From SHLQ01 sp964494395 (GTDB taxonomy: Bacteria; Actinomycetota; Acidimicrobiia; Acidimicrobiales; SHLQ01), in contig CAZBTI010000024.1 of assembly GCA_964494395.1 (NCBI GenBank), positions 1 to 35,371 of the forward strand: 35,371 bases of DNA, given 5' to 3'. This document shows, piece after piece, positions 23,394 to 31,119 of this stretch. Each line of letters opens with the position of its first letter. Positions within the stretch are counted from its first letter, which is position 1. The translations under genes and the position numbers were made by a program. The notes under the pieces are model-generated. The model saw only the letters and a list, made by a program, of their open reading frames with translations. It was not told where the DNA came from and ran no database searches.

Positions 23394-25075
23394 GAGTGCT
23401 TCCTGACGTCTTGAGAATGCCGCGCATCCTCAAACGGTTTGTGGGCCGAAAAAAGCAGTTGGTGCGGTCCGAGATACCCAAAGTGCCACGACCAGAACGT
23501 CAGCGCATGGGCATTTTGGAACGGTGATCGGTCGAGCTGTTCGAGGAGCTTCCAGCCCAAACTCGGTTCAGAAACCGATATCCAGAGGTGCCCTCCGGGT
23601 TTCACTTTCGTCCACGCGTGATCGATCGTCGCTTCGATATCTGCCATGTCCTTGATCACATCGAAGGAAAGGAAGAGGTCGAACTCACCCTCGGTACGGC
23701 CATGGGTAGCGTCGAACTGCCCGTCAACGGAGACCGAGGCCCCGCGTTCAGCCAATAGTCCATGCACGCTGCCCAACGTCTCTGAAACGGCTATGCGTGA
23801 TGCGTTTGTGGGTTGCAGTTCCTGGCACAGAAGGTGAACAAACGAACGAATTCGACTCGTGTATCCACCGCCGGCGCGCAGTTCGCTCATCCAACGAAGA
23901 CTCGCCGAGGGATCGTCCGTCGAGTCTTGATGAACGTTGGCAGAGTACGTAACGAAGCGTTGCGCGAATAGGTCGTAGCCATCGAGATATACATGCGAAT
24001 CTCGACCCGCTTCTACGAGCGCATCTTCTTGCGATCGCCGTTCGATCTCTGTACTTCGATGCAGCTCAAGAAAACGGTTGTATTCAGCCTCAGAGCGAAC
24101 CGTCTTCGAATGAACGTAGGTGTCCGGCGAACGAGGCAAGATCCCGCTGTCGGCAACAACAGCCAGTTCTGGGTAGTGGATGTTTTCCACATCGCTTGGT
24201 TGAAGGAAGTAGCTGAACTTCAAGCGGCTGAAGAAATCGGACCGAGACTCTTTCAATCGCTGACGGTACGAGGTGAGGAGATCGCCCATGGCTGGCGAAT
24301 TTTGCACCGTGAAGACCGGGTAGCGCTTCGACAGCGCAGGCTCGCCTTCATCGGGAATGGCGCTGAAGTGGACAAACCGGACGGGCGCCTCATTCGCGAA
24401 GTAACCATCACTTCTCTTTGAAACGCGGCGATTGTGCAGATTCCAATACGCCACGTTGTAGCCCTCGTGGTGCAGCACTTTGGTCTTCTCGATAAAGGAG
24501 GGAATGAAGTCCGCCCACTTCTGGTCGACGAACAGTCCTTCCTCGCTGTCGATCCGACAATCGACCTCAAGGCGCTCCGCCCACCACGTAAGGAAGCTCT
24601 CCGTCTGCGGGGAGGGCAGCAGGCCAAGGAAACCCAAGTTGTACATCCCGTACCGCAAGAATGTTGCGGACCGTAGTCCGGCTCGTTCCACCGGCCGAAC
24701 GATATGAGGGGTGAGGATCGCTTCTGATGACTCGAAATGCTCGACCAGTTCCGACATGGGTGAGAGCACGAAGATGTCTGGGTCGAGGTACACGACAGGG
24801 TCGTCGGAGCGCTCGAAAAGATGAAGGAAGGCGAACGGCTTCAGCGCCGTACTCAACTCGGTGATGTTGTAGCGGCTGATCATGCCCAACTCGTCGATCA
24901 AGCCAACGTCTTCTAGTGGGACGACCTCAAAGGGCACATCGGAGAAGTCGAGCCCAACAACCTTGTCTGCCAGAAATATCGTGAAGGATGAACCCGGGTG
25001 ATGACGTTCGAGTTCTTCACCAAGTGTGATGGCGTAGGCGAGATAGTTCTTTGCAACGATGGTGAAGAACCTCAT
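23390..25075 (-). CDS. GT-A glycosyltransferase (GT8-like) with C-terminal methyltransferase-like domain
   Basis: A 561-residue two-part protein. Residues 1-290 look like a GT-A nucleotide-sugar transferase: MRFFTIVAKNYLAYAITLGE, FTIFLADK, then the metal-binding DxD motif VVYLDPDIFVLSPM (98-100), and YNLGFLGLLPS later. Residues about 385-540 resemble a class I methyltransferase by its later motifs (EFDLFLSFDVIKDMAD, VKPGGHLWISVSEP). The SAM-binding Gly-rich motif I is replaced by SRIAVSETLGSVHG, so methylation activity is doubtful. It overlaps both neighbours by 4 bp (ATGA), a strong sign of co-translation. Sugar donor and acceptor are unknown. Confidence 0.82.
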   Translation of the reverse strand: MRFFTIVAKNYLAYAITLGEELERHHPGSSFTIFLADKVVGLDFSDVPFEVVPLEDVGLIDELGMISRYNITELSTALKPFAFLHLFERSDDPVVYLDPDIFVLSPMSELVEHFESSEAILTPHIVRPVERAGLRSATFLRYGMYNLGFLGLLPSPQTESFLTWWAERLEVDCRIDSEEGLFVDQKWADFIPSFIEKTKVLHHEGYNVAYWNLHNRRVSKRSDGYFANEAPVRFVHFSAIPDEGEPALSKRYPVFTVQNSPAMGDLLTSYRQRLKESRSDFFSRLKFSYFLQPSDVENIHYPELAVVADSGILPRSPDTYVHSKTVRSEAEYNRFLELHRSTEIERRSQEDALVEAGRDSHVYLDGYDLFAQRFVTYSANVHQDSTDDPSASLRWMSELRAGGGYTSRIRSFVHLLCQELQPTNASRIAVSETLGSVHGLLAERGASVSVDGQFDATHGRTEGEFDLFLSFDVIKDMADIEATIDHAWTKVKPGGHLWISVSEPSLGWKLLEQLDRSPFQNAHALTFWSWHFGYLGPHQLLFSAHKPFEDARHSQDVRKHS

Positions 25076-27315
25076 GAGGCCACCTCGCTCAGGTCCACTC
25101 CGGCTGCCCTTGCTACCTCGTGCAATTGCACGCGGACAGCCTCCATCGAGAAAGAGTTCTCAACGAGGGCAAGCCCGCCCGCCGACATCTGCTTCCAGAG
25201 GTCCTCATTGGTCAAGATTTCGATGACCGCATCTGCAAAGTCATTTGCTGAGTCGCCGATCAACGCGTGCTGTCGGTTTTCTACGCCCATGCCCTCGAAG
25301 GCAATCGATGTCCCGACAACCGGCAACCCGGCAGCCATCGACGAGAGCACCTTGCCCTTAATCCCAGCACCAAAGCGCAGGGCAGCGACCGAAACATCCA
25401 TAGATGTCAGGAAGTCGTCGAGGTCTGGCACGAAGCCGTGGTAGGTGATGCCCTCTCCTGTCACATCGATATCGGCGGGTAACTCTTGGCCGACGATGTG
25501 GAGTACCGCTTCAGGAAGCGTTGCCCGGACGCGCGGCATGACGACATCGATCAGGAACCGAACGGCGTCCACATTGGGTGGGTGCCGGAAGCTTCCAACG
25601 AAACACACGTTGGCTTGACCGCGATAGGTTATGCGCTTTTCTGGAACCTCGACTGGAATTGCGAGTAGTCGGACCTCACCGGAGCGAATCCGTTCGCGAA
25701 CAAACTCGAGTTCGTAGGTTGAAACCACTGTTCCAGAGTCGAACTCCTCAAAGAGTAGAAGTTCATCGGTGACGACGCGCCTCGCCGCATTTCTGGCAGC
25801 TTGACTCTGCAACTCTTCGGCCTCGCGCAATTGTCGCAAGCCGTGGAGGTCCAGGGAATGGAAAATGAATTTCGCTTCCGGCCAACGAAGGCGCAATTCG
25901 TGGTGGTTCCCGCGGGCCACGGCGTAACGGAACGCGAACACAACATCGGGCGGTGTGATCAGATCGAACCTGGAGTCAGGATTCTCCGTATCCAACGGGT
26001 AGATGCACTGCACACCGAGGGACTGCAGGTGCGACGAGGTCGAGAGGTCTCTGGTGAGGCCGTCACTCGCGAAAGACACCCTATGGCCAGCCTCTAGCAG
26101 GAGGCGGACGATGTTCACCGTGTAGACAGAACCAGCGTCGCGGTCCGGTGTCGGCCACTCGGCATCGATGACCAAGATGTGTTGTCCGGACTCAGGTTGG
26201 ATGCGTTCGACGATTGCGCTCGGGACGTCAGCGAGCCCAAAGACCGTGCCCTGCAACCAGACCGGGCTTTGTGCCGGCTCGAGGTCGTCCGACGGAGCCG
26301 AGGAAGCCTCGTTGGCTTTGGAGGCGATGAACCCTTGAGACACACAGAAGAATCGCTGGTCTATTTCATCGACTTGTCGAAGCCGCCTAGAAGCGGAGCC
26401 TGCCGGTCCATCGTGTGCAGATCCGCGCAGCTGCTCAGTGGTGAACACCGGCGCTCCCACTACCCCACCGTCGATTCGACGGAGTGTGTCGACGAGGACG
26501 ATCACACTATTGAGGGATGGATCGACAGACGCAGCGATGACCACGAACGGCTCGGCACTCCCATCAAGATCCTGAAGCTCGGCGAGATCCGATATCAGAT
26601 TGCCATCCAAGCTGCGCTCAACACGCCGAACCCTGGGCTGGTCGGCGACCGCTGACCCTACCGAACCGCGGTGCAGGACAAAGACGTTCCCGGACGTCAA
26701 CCGCAGAGCGCAGTCGATGGCCTGTGCAACTCGTTGATCGGAGTCTGTTTCCACGACGGTGACGACGATTGGAGACTCGATCGAACGCGGTTCGCGGGTG
26801 TAGCCGAAGTCCATCGTTTCGATCAGGTCGCTTGGCAACGTGTCTGGCCCAACCTGGCTCCACGTTTTGAACTCTGGCGATCCGGTCACGAGGTCGACAG
26901 TCGGATCCCGCCGATCCACCTCACGTGCAGCTTGTACTGCTGGGTTGACGAACATCGCCGCAGCATCTTCGGGAGCTGTCGGAGATGAATCTCCGTCGTT
27001 GAGTACGTCGATAAGGAATGGGTCTCGACCTTCGGCCCGACCGTAGATGAGGTAGTGGAGAAAAGGGTTCAGTCCGCTCGCCACAACATCGGGATACGCG
27101 TCGAGGTAGTAGGCCGGATCGAACCAGTCGCACGGCCACTTCCCCTCACTCCAACCGCGATCGATGAAGTGATCGGCTGCGTCTTGAGCGCTGAGGTTCG
27201 CCAACTCGGGATACGTCGAGATGTAGTAGCCATAGTCCATGGCTGTGCGTACAAGGTCACGCAGTTGGCGGGCCTCAGAACTCTCGCCTTTCGCGAAGCG
27301 TCCTCTCCGAATCAT
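25072..27315 (-). CDS. Large GT4 glycosyltransferase with N-terminal repeat domain
   Basis: A 747-residue protein. Residues 26-61 and 64-99 are two copies of a roughly 36-residue repeat (YGYYISTYPEL...HFIDRGWSEGKWP; WFDPAYYLDAYPDV...HYLIYGRAEGRDP), a module often attached to polysaccharide glycosyltransferases. Residues about 180-370 are poorly recognised and may be a worn GT-A fold. Residues 377-735 are a GT-B domain: HILVIDAEWPTPDRDAGS, VCFVGSFRHPPNVDAVRFL, LHIVGQELP, HGFVPDLDDFL and FGAGIKGKVLSSMAAGLPVV. The second Glu of EX7E is Ser (KVLSS). It starts 12 bp after gmd and overlaps the next gene by 4 bp. Fucosyl transfer is possible given gmd/fcl but is not shown. Confidence 0.88.
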   Translation of the reverse strand: MIRRGRFAKGESSEARQLRDLVRTAMDYGYYISTYPELANLSAQDAADHFIDRGWSEGKWPCDWFDPAYYLDAYPDVVASGLNPFLHYLIYGRAEGRDPFLIDVLNDGDSSPTAPEDAAAMFVNPAVQAAREVDRRDPTVDLVTGSPEFKTWSQVGPDTLPSDLIETMDFGYTREPRSIESPIVVTVVETDSDQRVAQAIDCALRLTSGNVFVLHRGSVGSAVADQPRVRRVERSLDGNLISDLAELQDLDGSAEPFVVIAASVDPSLNSVIVLVDTLRRIDGGVVGAPVFTTEQLRGSAHDGPAGSASRRLRQVDEIDQRFFCVSQGFIASKANEASSAPSDDLEPAQSPVWLQGTVFGLADVPSAIVERIQPESGQHILVIDAEWPTPDRDAGSVYTVNIVRLLLEAGHRVSFASDGLTRDLSTSSHLQSLGVQCIYPLDTENPDSRFDLITPPDVVFAFRYAVARGNHHELRLRWPEAKFIFHSLDLHGLRQLREAEELQSQAARNAARRVVTDELLLFEEFDSGTVVSTYELEFVRERIRSGEVRLLAIPVEVPEKRITYRGQANVCFVGSFRHPPNVDAVRFLIDVVMPRVRATLPEAVLHIVGQELPADIDVTGEGITYHGFVPDLDDFLTSMDVSVAALRFGAGIKGKVLSSMAAGLPVVGTSIAFEGMGVENRQHALIGDSANDFADAVIEILTNEDLWKQMSAGGLALVENSFSMEAVRVQLHEVARAAGVDLSEVAS

Positions 27316-27327
27316 GAGTCCAACCAG

Positions 27328-28287
27328 CTACTGCTGAAGCGCCTTGTAATCGGACTCGACCATCATGCGGACAAGCTCTTCGAAGCTTGTCTGGGGGACC
27401 CAACCAAGCCTTTGCTCGGCCTTGGCACGGTCGCCGATAAGAAGGTCAACCTCGGCCGGACGGTAGAACTTCGGGTCAATGACGACGTACTGTTCGTAGT
27501 CGAGATCGAGTGCACCGAAAGCGAGCTCACAGAACCTGCGGACGGTGTGCGTCTCGCCTGTGCAGATCACGTAGTCGTCAGGAGTATCTTGCTGAACCAT
27601 GAGGTACATCGCTTCGACGTAGTCGCCCGCGTAGCCCCAGTCGCGTTGTGCGTCGAGGTTACCGAGGCGCACTTCTGAATCGATCCCAAGCTTGATGCGG
27701 GCGGCCGCGTTCGTGATCTTACGGGTGACAAACTCAAGGCCGCGCCGGGGGCTCTCGTGGTTGAACAAGATGCCGCTCGACGCGTGAAGGTCGTAGCTCT
27801 CTCGGTAGTTGACCGTGATCCAGTGTCCGTAGACCTTGGCCGCGCCGTACGGGCTGCGAGGGTAGAACGGCGTCTCTTCCGATTGCGGAACCTCTTGGAC
27901 CTTGCCAAACATCTCGCTTGAAGATGCTTGGTAGAACTTGATCTCCGGGTTAACCGTGCGGATTCCGTCGAGGAGACGTGTGACCCCAAGAGCGGTAGTT
28001 TCGCCGGTTAACACCGCTTGTTTGAACGAGGTCTGCACGAAGGACTGGGCAGCCAAGTTGTACACCTCGTCGGGCGCTGATTCTTGGAGAACGTTGATCA
28101 TCGAAGCGCCGTCAAGAAGGTCGCCTTGAAGCAACTCAATGTCATCCTGGATATGAGCGATCCGCTCGAAATTCAGCGTGCTCGAACGGCGAAGCATACC
28201 AACAACGTCATATCCCCTCCCGAGCAGAAACTCTGCGAGGTAGGAACCGTCCTGTCCGGTGATCCCGGTAATTAGAGCCTTAGGCAT
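27328..28287 (-). CDS. gmd: GDP-mannose 4,6-dehydratase
   Basis: Gmd makes GDP-4-keto-6-deoxy-mannose from GDP-mannose, the first step to GDP-L-fucose. The 319-residue protein has the dinucleotide motif ALITGITGQDGSYLAEFL, the signature YQASSSEMFGKVQEVPQSE, the Tyr-Lys site in YPRSPYGAAKVYGHWI, and the substrate loop NHESPRRGLEFVTRKI with LGNLDAQRDWGYAGDYVEAM. The length is that of the shorter bacterial forms. The ATG at 28287 follows fcl by 67 bp. The pair gmd-fcl fixes the nucleotide sugar as GDP-fucose rather than GDP-rhamnose. Confidence 0.96.
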   Translation of the reverse strand: MPKALITGITGQDGSYLAEFLLGRGYDVVGMLRRSSTLNFERIAHIQDDIELLQGDLLDGASMINVLQESAPDEVYNLAAQSFVQTSFKQAVLTGETTALGVTRLLDGIRTVNPEIKFYQASSSEMFGKVQEVPQSEETPFYPRSPYGAAKVYGHWITVNYRESYDLHASSGILFNHESPRRGLEFVTRKITNAAARIKLGIDSEVRLGNLDAQRDWGYAGDYVEAMYLMVQQDTPDDYVICTGETHTVRRFCELAFGALDLDYEQYVVIDPKFYRPAEVDLLIGDRAKAEQRLGWVPQTSFEELVRMMVESDYKALQQ

Positions 28288-28354
28288 CTATCCAGCTTCT
28301 CCCACATTTTCGACCATGTCGCTGGGCCGTTAGGCCCGAGTCATCCGCCGACGA

Positions 28355-29308
28355 CTATGCAGCACCGCGAATTTGACCAGTCGCGTACTGCTCGAGGAAC
28401 CACAGATATGTAGCCTCGATGCCTTCGCGGAGGTTGACACTCGCCTTCCATCCCAAGTTCTCGAGACGGCTCACGTCGAGAACCTTTCGTGGCGTGCCAT
28501 CAGGTTTCGTGGTGTCGAAGAAGAGTTCAGCTTCGGGATACACAACGTCACGGATCATCCTGGCTAGATCTCGGATCGGAAGGTCGTCTCCGGTGCCAAT
28601 GTTGATGTGCTCGGGATCGTCGTAGTGATCCATCAGAAAGAGACAGGCATCAGCGAGGTCATCGACATGGAGAAACTCGCGAAGCGGCGAACCAGTCCCC
28701 CACACGACTACCTCGGAGGTTCCACTGAGTTTCGCCTCGTGGAACTTCCGGATAAGGGCTGGCAGAACGTGGCTTCCCTGCAGGTCGAAGTTGTCGTTCG
28801 GACCATAGAGATTCGTCGGCATTGCCGAAATGAAGTCGCATCCGTACTGAAAGCGGTAGCTGGCGCACATTTTGATGCCAGAAATTTTGGCGAGCGCATA
28901 CGCCTCGTTGGTCGGTTCAAGCGCCCCTTGAAGCAGCTGGTGTTCAGCAATGGGCTGCATCGACATGCGGGGATAAATGCATGAGCTTCCGAGATACAGG
29001 AGCTTCGTCACGCCCACACGCCTCGCTGCTTCGAGCACGTTGGCGTGAATCATCATGTTGTCGTAGAGGAACTCAGCGGGGCGGGTACTGTTCGCCATAA
29101 TGCCGCCGACGGTGCCAGCGACGAGAAAGACATATTGCGGACGATTGTTCTCGTACCACTCAAAGACCTGGGCTTGGTCTCGAAGATCGAGTTGATCCCG
29201 GCCAGGCATCAGGAGGTTGGTGTAACCATCACCCTCCAGGCGACGCTGAACAGCGCTACCCACAAGTCCCCGATGTCCTGCGACATGAATACGACTATCG
29301 AAGAACAT
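28355..29308 (-). CDS. fcl: GDP-L-fucose synthase
   Basis: Fcl (WcaG) epimerises GDP-4-keto-6-deoxy-mannose at C3 and C5 and reduces C4 with NADPH, yielding GDP-L-fucose. The 317-residue sequence shows VAGHRGLVGSAVQRRL, then LYLGSSCIYPRMSMQPIAE, the Tyr-Lys pair in NEAYALAKISGIKMC, AMPTNLYGPNDNFDLQGSHV and VVWGTGSPLREFLHVDDLAD. These are diagnostic for GDP-fucose synthases. It is the first gene of the long minus-strand operon, with a candidate promoter about 65-90 bp upstream. Together with gmd it provides fucose for the glycan. Confidence 0.96.
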   Translation of the reverse strand: MFFDSRIHVAGHRGLVGSAVQRRLEGDGYTNLLMPGRDQLDLRDQAQVFEWYENNRPQYVFLVAGTVGGIMANSTRPAEFLYDNMMIHANVLEAARRVGVTKLLYLGSSCIYPRMSMQPIAEHQLLQGALEPTNEAYALAKISGIKMCASYRFQYGCDFISAMPTNLYGPNDNFDLQGSHVLPALIRKFHEAKLSGTSEVVVWGTGSPLREFLHVDDLADACLFLMDHYDDPEHINIGTGDDLPIRDLARMIRDVVYPEAELFFDTTKPDGTPRKVLDVSRLENLGWKASVNLREGIEATYLWFLEQYATGQIRGAA

Positions 29309-29373
29309 GATGCGTCAAATCCCTTCGGACTGGTTGCTACTCACCGTGGTTACAGCCCTAACCGCCTCTCGCG

Positions 29374-29401
29374 AATGTAACATGAATGCAAGAAATATCA
29401 A
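29374..29401 (-). promoter_or_regulatory. Candidate promoter of the fcl-gmd glycan operon
   Basis: On the minus strand TTGATA (29401-29396) and TACATT (29379-29374) are separated by 16 bp, a good sigma-70-type pair. The predicted start would leave about 60 nt of leader before the fcl ATG at 29308. This is the only clear promoter pattern ahead of the 13-gene run. Confidence 0.5.
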
Positions 29402-29433
29402 TTTGAGCTCTCGCTCCGTCAGAACCCTTGCCG

Positions 29434-29456
29434 AAAGAGACTCATTACATCTCTTT
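29434..29456 (-). terminator. Hairpin after the GT2 gene, weak terminator candidate
   Basis: A perfect 7-bp inverted repeat (AAAGAGA / TCTCTTT) with a 9-nt loop begins 7 bp beyond the GT2 stop codon. The descending arm is pyrimidine-rich (TCTCTTTC), resembling a short U-tract, but the stem is AT-rich and weak. It separates the GT2 gene from the fcl promoter and could alternatively be an operator. Confidence 0.4.
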
Positions 29457-29463
29457 GTGTAGT

Positions 29464-30477
29464 TTATTGCTTTGGCTTTTGCGCTGAGTGAGAGACAGGC
29501 GGTGATGGTGGGAAGATTGGTGTGCGTCGCCGAGCAGTTGTCCGTAACCAGTTGGAAACAAGTCGGGCTTCAGCGGTGCCCTTTGGGCCCGCGAGAAGGC
29601 TCGCGGCCAGGTGCACAACCGTGAAGAAGACGGGACGTCCCTCCGCTGTGGCTTGACGCAAAAGGCGAAGACCTTCCTCTTTCTGACCTGACCGGACCAG
29701 ACGGATCCCCGCCTGAGCGTGCGTTGCGCTCACTTCTGGCTGAAAGGCCATCGGTACCTTGTCTCGCCCATGGCGCAACATGACCGTCGATAGTTCCGCT
29801 GCTCGGGGTCCGCCGCCCTGAGCGGTTTTGGCGCCCCCTCGAAGGCGTTCAAACGAGAACACCCGCTGCTCGTAGTGCAACTCGTACTGACGAGCGACCT
29901 CGAGAAAGAAGGCGTAGTCGAAGGTAAAGTGCAAGGACTCGTCTAGCGGCCCAACCTCATCGAAGGCCTCTCGGCGCCAGAAGGCCGACGGCTGGACAAT
30001 GAAGTCTCCGTGCAGCAACTGCTGGTACTGACCATCTCGGACATTCGACCGGAGGCCATACCGGCGTCCCTTTTCGTTGATGGCCATCGAGTCGCCGTAG
30101 AGCAGTTGCGAGTCTGGGTGGGAGCTGAACCAGTCAGCAACCCATCCCAATGTGCCATCGCTGAGAATGTCGTCTCCATTGAGCCAGCACAGAATCTCAC
30201 CTGACGCCATCGAAAAGCCGAGATTCAGCGCTTCGGTCTGGCTCGTTCCCGGCGCATCCACAACCTTGATGTCTTCCGCCTGTTCGAGGACTTTTCGTGT
30301 GCCGTCGGTACTTCCCGCATCGACCGCAATCACTTCCAACCCCGAGATACCCTGCCTGTCGAGACAATTGATCGCGTCATGCAAGTATGGCATTGCATTG
30401 AGCAACGGCATGACGAGCGAAATGGAAGGTCGCACGGTCTCATCTCTGATTCGCGACGTGTCGGGGTGATTGAACAT
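29464..30477 (-). CDS. Glycosyltransferase family 2 (GT-A)
   Basis: The 337-residue protein is a GT2 transferase. Motifs are SISLVMPLLNAMPYLHDAIN, LEVIAVDAGSTDGTRKVLEQ and ILCWLNGDDILSDGTLG (the metal site NGDD). These are followed by QPSAFWRREAFDEVGPLDES and FTFDYAFFLEVARQY. The C-terminal 90 residues are basic and helical with no membrane span. The ATG at 30477 is chosen over a frame open to 30540 because it starts close to the conserved domain and has AAGGA just upstream, though closely spaced. It is closely similar in motifs to the GT2 gene at 33552-34466 and is divergent from the plus-strand operon at 30653. Confidence 0.9.
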   Translation of the reverse strand: MFNHPDTSRIRDETVRPSISLVMPLLNAMPYLHDAINCLDRQGISGLEVIAVDAGSTDGTRKVLEQAEDIKVVDAPGTSQTEALNLGFSMASGEILCWLNGDDILSDGTLGWVADWFSSHPDSQLLYGDSMAINEKGRRYGLRSNVRDGQYQQLLHGDFIVQPSAFWRREAFDEVGPLDESLHFTFDYAFFLEVARQYELHYEQRVFSFERLRGGAKTAQGGGPRAAELSTVMLRHGRDKVPMAFQPEVSATHAQAGIRLVRSGQKEEGLRLLRQATAEGRPVFFTVVHLAASLLAGPKGTAEARLVSNWLRTTARRRTPIFPPSPPVSHSAQKPKQ

Positions 30478-30598
30478 GGTCCTTAGGAGCGACTTCAGGC
30501 GAACAAAGCACCTGACAGTACCTGTCCGAAAGAGTAACAACGACCCCGAGCGGCCGGCCCTAAGGCAATCGGCTCAGTCGTTGCACGAAGGACCTAGT

Positions 30599-30626
30599 TT
30601 GGTAGATCCCCGCTGACATGTACTCT
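30599..30626 (+). promoter_or_regulatory. Candidate promoter of the 30653-34466 operon
   Basis: TTGGTA (30599-30604) and TACTCT (30621-30626) are 16 bp apart. The -10 box is 26 bp before the ATG at 30653. It lies in the 175-bp divergent region between the GT2 gene and the plus-strand operon. It is a pattern match only. Confidence 0.45.
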
Positions 30627-30652
30627 CGGCATCGACGCAACTACTTCACAAG

Positions 30653-31108
30653 ATGCCCATGAGGACCATGTACGTACTCGAGAGAATTGAACCGGACTCA
30701 GACAGAGTCTTGCTGTCCTCTCCCGACCGGGAGTCTTGTGAACTGTTGCTCAGAATGATCGCGCAACATCGAAGTCGACACGCAACGACGGCGAATTCGG
30801 CTGAACACCTCCGCGCTTTCGCATACCGCCTGAAGCAAAACCCAGAAACGACAGATTTGATAACTCTCGAAAGAGAACACTTCCGACTGCGCGAAGATCC
30901 AGAAGCGCCAGCGGCGCAATCGCCTAGCAAGATGGAGCTTCGCCGCATCTGCCGTGACATCCCACCGCAGCCCAACGTCGTACGGACGAAGACGTCGGCC
31001 GAAGTGGCCGTTGCTCAAGCTACGGCTGATACCGGGCAAGGACCTCGCTGGATTGGCCTAACTTCAGATCAGAAACCGCAGATCGACGGTGAGCGCTTTG
31101 AGATTTGA
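30653..31108 (+). CDS. Unrecognised protein, first gene of the plus-strand operon
   Basis: I do not recognise this 151-residue soluble protein. The N-terminal part (MYVLERIEPDSDRVLLSSPD, ESCELLLRMIAQHRSR, LRAFAYRLKQNPE, LITLEREHFRL) is mixed strand and helix, and the C-terminal third is Pro/Thr/Gln-rich and probably disordered. It has no signal, membrane helix or Cys cluster. ATG codons at 30653 and 30659 are both possible and neither has a clear ribosome-binding site. It is 11 bp ahead of the ABC-like gene, so it is probably functionally tied to it. The coding call rests on an uninterrupted frame, the operon fit and a plausible upstream promoter. Confidence 0.6.
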   Translation: MPMRTMYVLERIEPDSDRVLLSSPDRESCELLLRMIAQHRSRHATTANSAEHLRAFAYRLKQNPETTDLITLEREHFRLREDPEAPAAQSPSKMELRRICRDIPPQPNVVRTKTSAEVAVAQATADTGQGPRWIGLTSDQKPQIDGERFEI

Positions 31109-31119
31109 GCATTTGACTC

